Positions 1 through 14,050 of a stretch of 64,000 nucleotides of DNA are shown piece by piece. Where the stretch lies: positions 445,916-509,915 of the forward strand of contig CABFPE010000158.1 of NCBI GenBank assembly GCA_900660155.1, written 5' to 3'. The notes below the pieces were generated by a model. It saw only the letters and a list, made by a program, of their open reading frames with translations, made no database searches and was not told where the DNA came from. The stretch comes from Hofstenia miamia (lineage: Eukaryota > Xenacoelomorpha > Acoela > Hofsteniidae). A program made the translations under genes and the position numbers. Numbering within the stretch: position 1 is the stretch's first letter; each line of letters opens with the position of its first letter.

Positions 1-62
1 GGGAATAACAATGATGGCCCTCCCCCCCCTCCCCAGTCAGAAAATCCAGGGTACGCCCCTGA
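1..62 (-). mobile_element. End of a DNA transposon cut by the window edge
   Basis: On the minus strand this begins CAGGGGCGTACCCTGGATTT and runs into a G-rich stretch. The layout, CAGGGGCGTA followed by poly-G, is a common terminus of cut-and-paste transposons (hAT/Chapaev-like) in invertebrate genomes. Only one end is in view, so neither the superfamily nor the target duplication can be determined. Confidence 0.4.
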
Positions 63-3000
63 TCTTAACGATCGAATATGCGCTTTATTATTTATTATGA
101 ATTTTTAATACAAATAGAAATCCCTTTAAAAAGGTCAAACCGTTCTTTTCCACTTTTCAAACAATTCTCTCCAAATCTACATGTGCTGTGAAATTTGTAA
201 GTTGTGAGATATTGGCGAACGTACTGAAATTTAATGTGGAATAGTTGTACTAATCACTAATGTGTATTGGTTTGCATGAAGCAATTGAAAAAGTTTAACA
301 TTTTTCATTGGAAATTCCGATATTTGAAAAAAATAGTTTGAAGTTAGCTCTATTCCTAATATTCAGGTAAATAGGAGGTCTAAAGGCCATAGAGCTAGAA
401 CTGAAATTAACTGTTTCCCTTTATGTAGATACATAGAGTGGTCAACCAAATCCATTTATGCATGCAGTGCACAAAGTCAGAGGCATTTAATTTTTTTCAA
501 GAAACCAACAAATATTTAAAAAATTCCAAAAATCTTACTTAATGAAAAATAGTGTATACTTGTTAAGGTATATTTATTTTTGTTTATCAGACAAATCTTG
601 GCACCAATTACAAGTGGTTATATATTTAAGGAACTTTATTAGGAGAAATATTAAATTGTGTTCTAAGCTTAAATTTCAATAGATTGTTAATGAATACGTG
701 TCATCAAAAACATTTCAATTGGGGACCGATGTTTGTAGTCTTAATAACCTCCAACTCATCGGGGATTGTAAAGCCTTCTTAAATTAACATTCGGCTTTTG
801 AAGGCATATAATGTAAAACACCTTCGCCCGATTTTCCAACCGTTGTTATCGGAATTGAAGTGTCTGTCTAATTGCGAGCGCATAATGCAAACTAATATTT
901 CTGACGTTTTCAAATGACATTTTATGACAATAGTAAGTATTCCTATATTTACATTCCATTTTTATTTCGTTTTCAACGCCACAATCAATGCGTTTAATTT
1001 TTGATTAAAACATTCCCACCTCACCATCCAATGCAAATTTCCAATTATTTCCCTTCAACTTTCACCACTTTCTTTTCTACTAACCGAACAAAGTAAAATG
1101 CGGGGTTGCCATCTTTAATTATACAATTTTTAATGATTTTGGTTCTTTTATTTTAATTTGCCTAAGTTTCTTTTATTTACAGTGTTTCAGTCCTAAACTT
1201 AAAAATAGTGTGAAAAATATTACACTCAGTGAGGTTTCTATGAAGACAGGCAGTCAAAATTACTTCAATTAATTCAGGTGTTTTTTTTCGAGTACAAATA
1301 CAAAATGGACATACAGTTGCCAGCTCAGTTTGCGTGTGGGCTATTCACAATAGCTTACCCGCAATTGAAGTGTCAACGATAGTTTTAGATTTTTCGGTTA
1401 GTTATACTTATTTCATATCAAAATATGTAGCTCATTATATATATATATATATATATTATATATATTTAGTGATTAACTTACGAGACGCTTTCAAAAATCA
1501 AACGTTCGCATTGGCTTTAATTCTTAAAAAATATTAATATATTTTTAAATGTATGGTTTTCTCAAGTGCATTTTTGTGATGGTTACTTTATTTTAGGTCT
1601 ACTTTAACGTCTTTATATTCTCTGTATATATCGACCTCTTTAAAATTCACTTTTTTTATAAAGAAGAGAATGAGATGATGCCATTTTCGTACCTTTGAAA
1701 CTTAATGGAGTTTTGAATTAATTGCATTGGAGTGGTATTGTCTATGCACGGGGCTCTCGAATTAAAAGGCGCCTTTTGAATATCTAAAATGTTGCATTTT
1801 GTTTCTAGAATTTCTTTTTTAGTACAATTTTGAAGGTTTCTCTGTTTGAAGATGCTTAAAAATTATTTTCAAAATTGTGCTTAAGATTTAAACTGGAATA
1901 AAGAGGGCAAATCTACTAATTCTTACGAAATGATTAACTTTGTTAGGTGAAGAGAAGCATAGATTTTACTCATCCAGTAAGCTGAAATTTTTTTAGCGTT
2001 AAAAATAGATTTTTTTTCAAAATGGTTGAAAAATATATTTTCAATGCCTTTCATCAATGTAAATCACACTGAAGTGCAGAATTCATTTAATTCCTACTTT
2101 TCCAAATGAATTTTATTGTTTTCAAAAACCCATTTATTTTTCAATTTATAAATATGTTTCCATTTTGAAAACACACTCATTTTTTGGAGATGCAAATGTT
2201 AAAAGCAGCTTAAACGTTTTGAAAAGATAATTTGAATATAGCATATTTGATTGAATACTACCCTCAAAGATTGTTTTTTTTGAAGGAAGGTTAGACTAAA
2301 ATCTGCATCATTAATTAAGCTAATGTAAAATTTTTGTATATACAAATTAAAATTTTTGTTTTAAGCTTTTGGCTATTTTGAATGATGTTTATTTGATTTT
2401 AAATTAAGTGTGACATACTATTTACGTGAAAAGACAGATGGTCTCAAAACTAGTCCTAACATCATTGCAATGCTCAAAACAATTAATCATCACTAGAACA
2501 AAAACCAGACTGTGTTTGTGGGCTTAAATTAGTTTTTGCACCCAAGGATAAATACAATGGCGACTGAAGTATATTTGTTACACAACAAGTAAATGCGAGA
2601 TTTGATCGGAAATTTCATCAAATGAAACTAACCTGAGTTCAATTCTATGTTTTACAACAATGTTTATTGGCGGTACATTAGACGGGAATTCCATTAGCTG
2701 CCTTAATCAGTTTTCCTTATATTAAAATTGATCAATAAAAGAACACGAAGTTTATTATATTGAACATTGTAAAGCCATATAATAATTCTTTAAATAAAAG
2801 AATATTGAATTTGTCCCAATTATTCTCTCAAGCAGTATTCCTACTCGACTAGGGAAAGTATTATAAATTATTTTAATTTAATGTATTGTTGTAATTTTAT
2901 TTTAATGGTCGAAGCACTCTGCAATTGTTAATGAAATTTATCTGACGCCAGCAGGCTAGGGAACCTACATATATTTTTTATCTGTTTACCGCATGCCGAG

Positions 3001-6000
3001 ACGTGTGTACATTATTTTCTGAGGGTGGAACGTCTTGGTCTTTGACAAGAGTGGTCGATAACTCAGTTTGGGGACGTAATCCTAACAATACCTGGAATAT
3101 ATTTCTAAACTGAATCTTTTAAATTTGTAATTCAAGCCTGCCGTCTTACATTTCACTGGGTCCTTCCTACATATACACAATTACAAAAAACATTTTCAGC
3201 TTTATATGGTCTGTTTCACAGCAGTTACAAAATAATTTCATTTTTGAAATAGGTACTTGCGTTAAAATAAATTAATTTTCGAATTACCGTGAAGCGAAGC
3301 ATCGCGTAATTTAAAACGTAAGAACTTAGTTATTTACAAATAATGTTCTATTTTTAGTTTTTTTAATGTGCTACTGATTATGATTAGTTGAAACACTAAT
3401 GTAAGGAAAGACTGACAAGTAATTCTTTTGTAATTTACTACATATTTTTATCTCATTGAAATATTTTAGCTAAAATTTCATTTCATGCCTTATGTTTATC
3501 TACGGTGAACATCAAGTTGGCCAGTGTGCATCAGAGGCCAAGGAACAGGGGTGGCCCGAAGGACTTGAGCCCTACTTCCCCCCCCCAAATAATTGCCCCA
3601 GATGGCACTTATTTGTGCATGAAATCTTTAAATTTAAAATATTTCAACTTAGTATATGAAGGACCTCAGTTCAGCCCCTCGAATAATAATATTGTTCATT
3701 AGCTCTTGGTATACACTGTATAGTTTTGTTGCTTTTAATTTTGCTTTAGCAGCCCATTTTACACGAGGAATACAGTACTATTCAACCACATGCACGATCA
3801 TACCGCACTTTAAAATACATGAATATATGGTACACAAAAAATTCAAACACAATTCATGGTTTTTATCCACGAAAATTTTTGAAATTTTCTCAAAAGCAGA
3901 AAAATATATAAACCCACGTTTAGCTATACATTGGGAATCTTAACCGGAAAGGTCATTATGTGATTGAGGAGTTAAGTGAAATATATGTTTTAGATAAATA
4001 TACGTCTTCAAGCCAATTCAGAAATGTAATATTTGCAAGGAACTTTTTAAAGATAAATCTTGGTGTTTATTCTCACCCAAACCGGTTCCTGTTATTTACG
4101 TTCCAGTATAGAATTCATCTCATAAGCATTTGTGATGTACGACTTTCTTTAGATTTGAATTTTGATGTAATTTATTTACATTTCCATGACAAACAGTGTA
4201 TGGCATTGTTGTTTTCTGGTTATTGCGCGTAAGTCTTGAATAGAGGAAGACATTCTGTTACACATTTAATTTGTGAAAAGTTGATTGCCTGTATCAAACT
4301 GCTCTTAAAGTCGTTGTTAACATTTTAGCGTTTTAAAAATAATTCATTAACCTCATTGCTGGTGTTCTTTCAAAATATAGAATGATGGCCTTGCGTACCG
4401 AGTAATTTTAATTTAGTTAATAACTCACTGATTATGTTTCACTAATTCAGCCCAATGTGAGAAACTACTTTATTGGGAATTCAAACTCCTAGTGTTGTTT
4501 GCTATTTACTAAAAATGTTTTGTCATTTTACTTCATTCCAATTCTAATTACAGCTCAAATATTCCTTAAGTTGCTTTCCATTTTCCTTAAGTGGGCAGCA
4601 CATGCGATTGACTGCATCTTAAATCTTCCAAATCATTAGTGAGTTGATTTTTGTAAAAGTTTAGGTTTCATAAAGGGAATAAAGTAAAAAGTATTCTTTG
4701 TTTGTGATGCAACTTAGTAAATGTCATTGTAAAGCTTTTATGTAATATTGAATTGCTAAATGTACGGGAGGAAGAGTTTAGACCGACGAAATATGATATG
4801 CTATACTTGTCGTCTAGCATTGATACAATCTATTTACTTACATTTGAAAGTAATTAATTGTCGTTGTTTGGCATAAAATGAGGATGGAGATTAAGAAAGT
4901 AAAAAAAATAAGCGTATGTACAATACCTATGGCATCCTGTTTTCGAAATTAGCATCGAACAAATTATAGAATGCAATTTCTTCATTAAAATCACGGATGA
5001 AATGGCCTTGCTCCCTAGCAATATAATTTCCAAACAAAATTATTTCCTTTTTGAAACGGCGTAATTGTTTAAATTTTAATTTCTGTCATAATTGGCTATA
5101 GAATTTAGAAACGTGGTGACTTGTAGTACGAGGTTATTATAATAATTTCTTCGGATACTTCTAATGATGTTAAAATCTCAGTGAAACTGGAATTATCGCG
5201 TTGGTTCTCAAAGAATACGTTTGATATCGTTTTATAAATTATTTAAATGCAATTAATGCTTTGCTCCATTATAGTTCGAAATTATCAACTTTTTAAGTGC
5301 TCTCTTTCCTAACTTAATTTTATCTTGAGAGTGAAAGAGACTGAGACTACTGCAGCATTGATTTGCTGAGCGAATTATTTTGCATTAATAAACTCATGCG
5401 CCTTCAAAGGTTTGCTATTCATTTCACAATGGTTTCAGTATTTGCACTGAGGGAGTGGAACTTCAGTTTACAATGGAATTTTTTCGTATGGTTTGCGATT
5501 TGGAATTTTCAATGGCGGTGCTCTTTCGCTGTCGGTAATGTAATTATGATGCCGTAGTTTAGGGTTTTGCGGCATCATCTAGTCCCATATAAGGGAAATG
5601 GGACGGTTTACTAAATATTGCAGTAGAACTGATACCACAATTAATAAAACGGGACCACAGATTTCAGAATTTTATCAATATTTTTTTTGTAATTTTGACA
5701 AAAAATATAGGTTAGGACTTTAAGCTACATGAGGGCATGTGATGAAAATATTTAATATGACTTGTACTGCAGCACGGTTAAAACCAAATCCAGTGGGACT
5801 GTATAGAACGAGGACAAATGAACCTTAACATATCTACCTTCAAATTTATTCGTAATATGTACGAAGCCTCCTGATTCTCTCGTAGCATCGTCGATTTACC
5901 AATAGACTGCTTTGGGACACACATATTGTATTTATACTCCCGAATTTTGTTCTAATATTTATCTTCACCAAGTTGGATATTTTCAACTTTTAAATACTTT

Positions 6001-7422
6001 TAAGTAAAAAGATAAAGAAAGTATCTGGATATTCTTATAGTAATTAATGTTATTATAGTTTGACATTTTAAACCTCGACCATTCTTGACGGCAATCAAGA
6101 GTTTTAGTAATTGGGAGATTGTTTGGTAGATGGTCTTGTGTTTGTACCCACTCAGTAATGGAACAAAGCTGTGAAACGGTACTTATTTAAACCTATCTGA
6201 AGTAATTATTCAGCTGTGAAGGTACTATTAGCAGGACAATGGATTACAAATGGTGTTTTTGGTGTATTTTCATAACTCCAATTCTGGCTTTTTATAGAAA
6301 GTCATTTAAATAAATAGGTTAGAAATATATTTATTATTTTTTTACTTACCAATAGTGGACATTTTCAACCGATTCGAGTGAAATCCATGCAAGTGTGAAA
6401 TAATGATGAAACGCAAAATTTGTCTTGATGAATTGATTGAATTTAGATGGAGATGATTTGTTTGCTTTTAAGACAAAAGCATGATGTGCCCAAGTGATTG
6501 ATCTTAAGACAGAAAATCACATTTTATTACATGCCTCCCTAAATTAGCAAGAGCATTTATTTCCATGTTATTTAAATACCTCAGTAGGACTGGGATCATG
6601 GTGGAAGCGACTGAGATTTTTATTTTTAGTTTTTCAATTTAGACAGCAATATTTTTTTTAAATTATGAATGTCTCGCAAATGTGCAACTTTTTCTGTTAT
6701 TCTAATTTCTTTACCAAAAATCTGTCTCATCAACGTTGGTGATAATCGCTTTTTAATTTTCGAAATTGAGTTTTAACGCATCTCTTTGATGCTAAATTAA
6801 TTAAATTCCTAATTAAGAAGCCGACGTTACTTTCTCCTCACAACTCCTTTTCCACAAATTAAATTTTCATTTAGTTTTCGCAAGCATTAAAGAATTTACT
6901 GTAAATGCTAGCAATCATTCTTTAAGATTGCCTACTACAACACTCAATAAATAAATGAGGCATTTTATAATAAAGAATTTAGCACATTTAGAGGTACATT
7001 GAAATACAGATTAATCTAGTATGTTTGTAGAAAGCTATGTTCATTTTCCCGGCTTTTATTAAAATATAAGATTTTGTAAAAAAATTTTCATTTCAATATA
7101 TTTAAATAAGGATTTTCTTTATATCCACTAAAGAGCAAATGCAAGGTTTGATTTTATAGAGATTGTAGCATTTGACATTCTTTACTTTTTGTCAAAAGGG
7201 ATGAAATCATGATAAATATTGTGGTGTTTAGTGTACAATCGAAAATACAAACTGTGGCAAAATATTTGCCATGTCAAAATCACCCCAGCCTATTATATGA
7301 ATGAACTCCACTCACATAATACAACAAATATAAACTTTCAGCATAAAATTATGAAAATTTGTTCTTTGATATAAACTTAAAATTTCAGTATAAGCACAAA
7401 TACAAAATCTAGTACTTGCTAT
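63..7422. other. Gene-free AT-rich stretch
   Basis: I see no recognisable exon. The short open frames here (for example 3656-3943 and 3960-4232) are AT-driven, lack family resemblance and have no convincing paired splice sites. A (TA)n tract lies at 1437-1466. A C-rich segment at 3546-3590 begins CAGGGGTGGCCCGAAGG, which resembles one terminus of a hAT-like element, but no partner end was found. Confidence 0.5.
1437..1466. repeat. (TA)n microsatellite
   Basis: Alternating TA run with one interruption. Confidence 0.9.
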
Positions 7423-7771
7423 TAGAGAGTGACAATATGACCTTAGCATAAACCTGAACCCGACCCAATCAGAACAATCACTATCTGAACCCGATACGAC
7501 CCGAGATACAGAAGTTGATTCGCAATATTTAATGGCTTGAATATCTCTCCAATCAAATGACGATTAACATTTTTTGATAATGTAATGCCATTCATCGACA
7601 TTACCTAACGTTTTGAATCTTTCTCAAATTGAGCAATGTTTAGCATTAGAAATTTTTGTCTCATTCTATCAAAGCTTTGAACCGAACCCGACAAGACAAT
7701 TTGATACTCGACCCCAAACCGAAACCTCTAAATCGGTTAGGGTTTAATCGGGTGTCCGATGTCACTCTTTA
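7423..7771 (+). mobile_element. hAT-type MITE, family 1, copy A
   Basis: This is a non-coding 349-bp element. Its ends are inverted: the left starts TAGAGAGTGACA and the right, on the other strand, starts TAAAGAGTGACA. It is flanked by an imperfect 8-bp direct repeat, CTTGCTAT / CTTGTTGT, which fits a hAT target-site duplication. The subterminal parts are rich in ACCCGACCC and CCGAACCC motifs typical of hAT MITEs. A second, inverted copy with matching ends lies at 61077-61292: both share CAATATG..TTAGCATA.ACC near one end and ACCCGATTAAACCC near the other. No transposase is encoded, so mobilisation would need a partner element in trans. The diverged flanking repeat suggests it is fairly old. 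Confidence 0.8.
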
Positions 7772-8246
7772 CTTGTTGTTACCCTTTAATTTAATTGGAC
7801 ATGAAAATAAGTAGCTAAAAACTCTAGTAATTTGTAAAACCAGTAAGCCATTTGGATTTGTGGCTGAAATCTATATACCTACGAAGAATGTAATGAAATG
7901 ATTTAAGAAAAGAAGCACGCGCCTATGAGCAATAACATGCTTCATTTTCCACTAGGCAATTAGCAGGAATATTGTAAACTTTGTTCTAGAAAAAATTGAT
8001 AACAACCTTGAAAACATGCCAACTTATCGGATATTGATAATAGTTTTCTAAGCAAAAATATTGAAGCATACCTTATTTTATAGTTAAGATTTTTTCAGGA
8101 TTCTTAAGCAAGTTCTTGTGAACTTCTTTAACCGGACTCATCTTAACAAATGTTTTGTTTATTGAATTAAATGTTCGTTTTAATTATGAGTCTATAAAAC
8201 TATAAAAATCTTGTCAAAACCTTTAAAAAACCTTAAATTTTATTTT

Positions 8247-8625
8247 GGAAAAATATTATTTTGGCTGTCCCCAAGAGGGCACTGGATACTATTCAAATTC
8301 ATAGTATCCAGAGCACGTAACGTGCATTCCAATATATATATATATATAATGGGATTTTCATCCACCTCCACCGCCCGCGCTTACCGATTTTCCATAATAT
8401 CCAGAGCCTTTTTGATGGAAAGCCAGAATAATATATTTTATCCAAAAAATTTTACATTGCGCATTTGGAATAGGGGTCTATTTCTTATGTATGAGTTTCA
8501 GGTTTTTCCATAAAAATTTTTTTGATCCATATCCAGCACTCTCCGCCATAGTATTTAGCGCCCGTATAGATATTTTTGTATCAAGCGTCTTGTGGATATG
8601 TTGAAATTTTGTATCCAAGACCCTT
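8247..8625. repeat. Cluster of degenerate TATCCAGMGCCC motifs
   Basis: About seven related units occur in under 400 bp. Plus-strand examples are TATCCAGAGCACG (8305), TATCCAGAGCCTT (8398), TATCCAGCACTCTC (8529), TATTTAGCGCCCG (8556), TATCAAGCGTCTTG (8580) and TATCCAAGACCC (8613). One unit is inverted (GAGGGCACTGGATA near 8274). Similar motifs recur at the edges of the element at 19.7-21.8 kb and at 18050. This looks like the repetitive end or ends of a transposon family. No coding capacity is evident. Confidence 0.5.
8282..8311. repeat. Perfect 11-bp inverted repeat (hairpin)
   Basis: CTGGATACTAT and its exact reverse complement ATAGTATCCAG are separated by 8 bases. A second near-perfect palindrome, GCACGTAACGTGC (6-bp arms around one base), follows at 8313-8325. 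Both sit inside the CCAGMGCCC motif cluster, so they are probably part of a transposon terminus rather than a host RNA. Confidence 0.8.
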
Positions 8626-8640
8626 ATATATATATATATA

Positions 8641-8706
<66 letters not shown>
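8625..8706. repeat. (TA)n microsatellite, about 80 bp
   Basis: Near-pure TA run with two single-base interruptions. A shorter TA run lies at 8331-8349. Confidence 0.95.
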
Positions 8707-10608
8707 ATTAGATGTTTAATATATAAAAGTTAATTATATTGTGTGTCTCGTCTATGCCATGCTTATCTCATATCTACTGCAAGCATTCTAAGACCGTTGA
8801 TGTACATCAATTAATGACACTTAGCTATTTCTCGCAGGTTGGAAACCTGGTAGTTTTGCAATGTCAATCGACTAATGTATTCCTAATGATAATATTTAGC
8901 AAATTCTTTAGCTGTCACATGAAAATTAGCGTTCCCAATCTCGACAATCCGTTTGCAGTCACGTATTTGCTTAAAATATTTTTATCTCATTATCCTTCTC
9001 AGAATAGCATGATGACCCATCTTTCCGTCCAATATATTTAAATTTGTGTGTCAAACCTCCTTCTTTGACCAAATCATATGCTTCATTTCATTTCAACTTC
9101 CATTATTTATGCTAATTACTTGCATCATCTCACTGCCTAACTTTTCAATATTTAAATAAAGCAGTATTTCCCCGTTTTGGTCATTTCTGTTTTTTCTGTT
9201 CACTTAATTTGACTTTCAAACAAAAATATGGTGGTTAACCACGCTTTTATTCATAATCGTCTGTAACATGTGTTTGATTAGAAACGCAAATGCGTAAAAT
9301 AGGGTTGCTGTCAACCAGAAGCTAATTAATGTAAGTTGTATTGAAATGTCTTAGAACCGCCATTTCCTTATATTGCGACTGCTTCTCAAAACATATTGTT
9401 CCCAATTTGCTTAATGGTGTAAAAGTTTAAAATTTTAATTTAGAATTTAGCGGGAAACGTTGGTTTTGAGGAGTAATCGTCTTAATTAGACATTTCGCGC
9501 ATCTACGTTCAAGATATTATATCGCGTGCTGAATTTTATTTCACCACGTTCATTTACTCAACTTCTTACTTTCCCAGACTTTCTATTTATTTGTTGTTTT
9601 TTGACGCTGATGTTATTTCAGTTATATGTAACAGCTGTCAGCTCTCAATCAATCATTCCATTATATTGAACTATTCAGATAAGTATTGAAACGACGAGGA
9701 TTTGCAGAGGAATTGGATTGCATGACATATACCCATTCAGTAGGAAATTTCATCGACTTACTCAAACTAAATTCAATTGCGTCATCATTTACAAACACAT
9801 TCACAGATTATTTCTATAAAAGCTATCGCCACTCACCAGGTAAAACGAAAATTAGATTCGTTAAAACAAGCGAAAACAACAACAAAGACTTTAATTTATT
9901 TAAAAGAGTCTGCAGAATTTATCAATAAAAGCAAAGATGGAAGCTGCATGTTTCGTTATTATCCCGCCAACATTAATTAATGACTTTCAGAGAACTTTAG
10001 ATTTGCTCACTTTTAACGTTGCTCAAATAGGAAAGAATTTTGAAAATTTATACATGGGGGCTCAGCCGAACATAATTTTTAGTTTATATTGAATTTGTAG
10101 GGTAGTCGATGGTAATATTTTAAGTTATTTACTAATGTTGTTTTGTATATTTTGTTTTTATACCTTCTCATATTCCTTTTACCCACAAATTTGTGCACTC
10201 CTTTAATTAAAATGACTCAAAGCAGTTTTCACACGTGACCAATTTGGTAAAGGTCACTGATTTTATCAATAATTATAATTATTCTAAACATTACACTTTT
10301 AACTTCCATTAATTCCGTTTTATTCACTTTGCATATTTAAATGGAAGTGGGGATTTTTCGCCCAACCATTCGTAAGCTGCGTCGCACCATTCCACACTGC
10401 TTTCTCATAGTAATAAAAAACATGTTTGCAATTGTCATAATGAATATACTATAGTAGTAATTTTAGTTAATAAATCCCATTTATTTGCATCTTTGAGAAA
10501 TGTTTCACAAACCTGATAGCTGTTTCTCAATTCGATGTCTCCATTATTGCCCCCTCTTAGCACAATAACCTTTAGTTTATATTTACAAAATGATACGGTC
10601 TTTTCATA

Positions 10609-10632
10609 AATATATATATATATATATATATA
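10609..10632. repeat. (TA)n microsatellite
   Basis: Alternating TA run. Confidence 0.9.
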
Positions 10633-13600
10633 GAATCATTTGCAACTATATTTGTAATATGTAATAGCTAATAGTCATTTAAAGGCATGCAATGAACTAA
10701 AATTCACTAGTTTGGACTATTAGTCAGTTGTCGTAGTCTAAATTTGCAATCCAAGAGTTTTTGTTGATAATATATGCAATTTATTAAATGGGAGACACTA
10801 TATAGAAGGTTCGGAATATTCTTATTAGATATGCCTAAAATGTGCTTTATGAATTAAGAAATTGCAGAGCACTGCAAGGCACTTATTATTATTCTATCAA
10901 TCTTCACATACGTGAATTTCTCAAACAAAACCGAGGACAGCCTCAGTAACCTGAAATTAAATCAATGTGACACCATTTCCAACGGAGAAAATTTAAATAA
11001 GTCAAAATGTCAAAAATCTCAATTCAAAGTTAAACAAAGAGTGAATAGAGATAGCTTTGGGTTAAAAGTCACACAGTCTCAGAATCTCTTTGCTTGCCCC
11101 ACTTCCATCGAAATGGCTGATTTTGGAGATAAATTTCTTAGGGAGTTAGCCCTTGCCATATATAACATTCTTTTTAATGTCTGGATTATTTATAACTAAA
11201 TTTACTTTTATTATAATGTTTAGACTATCATAGATTATCTAATTAATGTAAAATATTAGGCTTATATGACATCAATGTGATATTCAGTTAGATTTACTTG
11301 TAAGTAATAGATAATAATTTAGTACAGCTTTTCTCTATACCCTTAATTCACCGGAAATAAATATTCGAAGTTGGGTGTTGATTTTTTATGAATAAATTCT
11401 TATAGTATACATAAATAATTTATATTTAAATTTTTTAATGAAATGATTGTTTTTACAGTAATTTCAATATTATTACTACTTTCTGCTATTAACTGAGCTT
11501 CTCAAACTACATAGATGTGGCCTTAAGTTTCCTGCTTCCACAGATTTCTCATTGTTTTCCTTGTATGTAGCAGACTAAGATTCTCTGTCCACTTAATAAA
11601 TTCACCAATTTTATAGTATGGACTAATACCTTTGATGCCTTGATCATTGAACTAGTTTTTTTAACTTTGGAAGTATGCAAGTATGATTAGGAACTCTATC
11701 ATGCTGGAAGGGACTGCAACAATGTATTTTAATTTAGGATTGGAAATAAATTTAGTTCTATCAACAGCCAAAGTCCACATTTTTAGGACTCTAAGCAATC
11801 CAGGTTCTTGACCCTGGGAAGAGTATAATATTGGGGTTATCATCATCTCTCTTCAAAATTTCTCTAAACTCCTCGTAAATGATATGCATTGTATAATTAA
11901 CATGACATTTTCGTCCATTGATACGATGATGCGTCTGAAATTTAAATCCATTTGTTAATTGTACTGAATAGGTCTCATACTCATTAACACCTTTGATGAT
12001 TGTCTTGTCTCTAATTCAATAAAACGTAGCAAAGCACTCTATTGAGATTTAGGTTCACATTGAGAGTTTAGATGACGGTTTTTGAGAGGAGGAATCCATC
12101 TCAAGTATCTTTGCATTTTAATTTTTATTCGAAAGACCTTTAATTTTTTTAATTAATTGCTTGTTGCTTCACTTATTTCTCAGACAAGAGGAAAATTTGA
12201 AGAAAACATTTATTCCATGCTGATTTGATTGAATGATTAGTTTGCTCTTTCTTATTAGACACGAAATTTTTAATACTAGTTCACTTAAAAAGTGACTTAA
12301 TTATATGTATATACGCTTTATGACCAACATGATATTTAATCAGTTCCTGGTTAAAATTTGAAGAAGTTTTTCATTTTATAAATAATAATAAATTCATTTT
12401 TATATTTATTTCCCTTGATTAGAAATATGTTGTGTAATGCTTTGAACAGGTGTGTCTTTCAATATTTATTTTTATATTTAGTTTCATTTGTGTCACTCAA
12501 ATCAATATTTTATTAACTATTTTGTTTTTATAAAATTTTCCTTGTAATAACTAGCTAAATAGCTTAGCAGTTTGATTAGCAATTCGCATTGTCCATTGTG
12601 AACTTTGGCGCCACCGGTATCCGAACCACATTGTTACCAGAATTCAAATATAACATGAACTGTAAAATAATGTGTCAGTAAATTGGGGCTATTTGCCGTA
12701 TGCACAGTGTCGTTCCGGAAAATATATTCATTCCACGGCAATCAATTGCAAAATTTTAATTAAAACAGTTGAGCAAAGAACTCCACTGATCACAAAGCCA
12801 TAATTTTCTTTGAGATATCGATTGCGTTTGATGGTGATTGACGAATAAGGCCCTATTGTCCGTTAATGGTTTTTATAGTAACTAGTGAATATTGTCGCAG
12901 TTATTGATAAATCTGAGTCTTTTTTACATGCAGGTTTTGTATTTACAACCCAATGATTTAACTTTATTTCGGATGGAGGTATTCTCCTTGAGAAAACATA
13001 ATGTTTGAAGAAGTTTCAAATGTGATATTTTTGGATTTTTTCTAAAATATTGATCTCAAGACAAATATCTAAAAATAAATATAATTCCATTTTTTTCTAG
13101 TTACACACATATTATTGTTAAAAATGTAAGTATTTTTGTTGCTGTCTTCATCGATAAATTTGCTTCAGGACGTCAGGTCAAGAGGACATCGAACATTTTT
13201 CTCAATGGATTCAGTTTATCATTAGGCGCCACCCTGCCAAATATTAGCATTGTTGTGATAATGAACGACTTTTTTCAAAACTTTTGTCATTGCAGTCAAT
13301 TTGATTAGGTCAGAGGCCCGGAATAGCTATTTTTTGTTTTCTTAGTATTTTTTGTAATATGTAAGCTATAGTCTTGCCAAGTTTCGCTGCTTGGGGATGA
13401 GTAAAATTGATTTTATGAGGAAGTGCTGTTGGAGTACTCATTCGTTTTAAAAAGTGAAAAAAAAGCTTGCCTGAGATAGGGCTAATATGTTCCTTCCTAG
13501 TATATATTTTGTGTGTGTATGCGTTTGGTGGAATTCAAATAATGTAGATACATTGATCAAGTTATTGCTATTCATTTGTGCTACATAATTAAAGAATATG

Positions 13601-14002
13601 GAACATTGTTTTTGTATCTTCCATTCATTGCCAATTTAATAGCACATTTGTTTTTATTATACAGCGCTGTATAAATTCTTATTGAAAAACTTGAAAACAA
13701 ATCATTTCTTGAATACCATTGTTTTGAGATTGGTAAATCTTTTTATGTGCTCGTACTTCCCCATTCACTGAGTTTGAATAGAAATTTTATCCAAGGCACT
13801 ACCAACACCATTGATGATAATTTGTCTCAATTATCCAAAATTATTCATTTGGCCTAAGCAGTCTACACAGTTCTGATGAAGTAATTTTTGGTTTTTGATG
13901 TTAAAAATGTTCTGTATCATTGCTGAGCTATTATGTTGCATTCACTTCACTTAATAAATCAGTTTTCATATAGAATTTATTGGAAAAAAATATGCCAGAT
14001 TC

Positions 14003-14050
14003 TTATATATATATATGATTATATATATATATTTATATATATATATATAT
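14003..14050. repeat. Interrupted (TA)n microsatellite
   Basis: TA runs broken by short interruptions (TATATGATTATA and ATTTATA). Confidence 0.9.
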
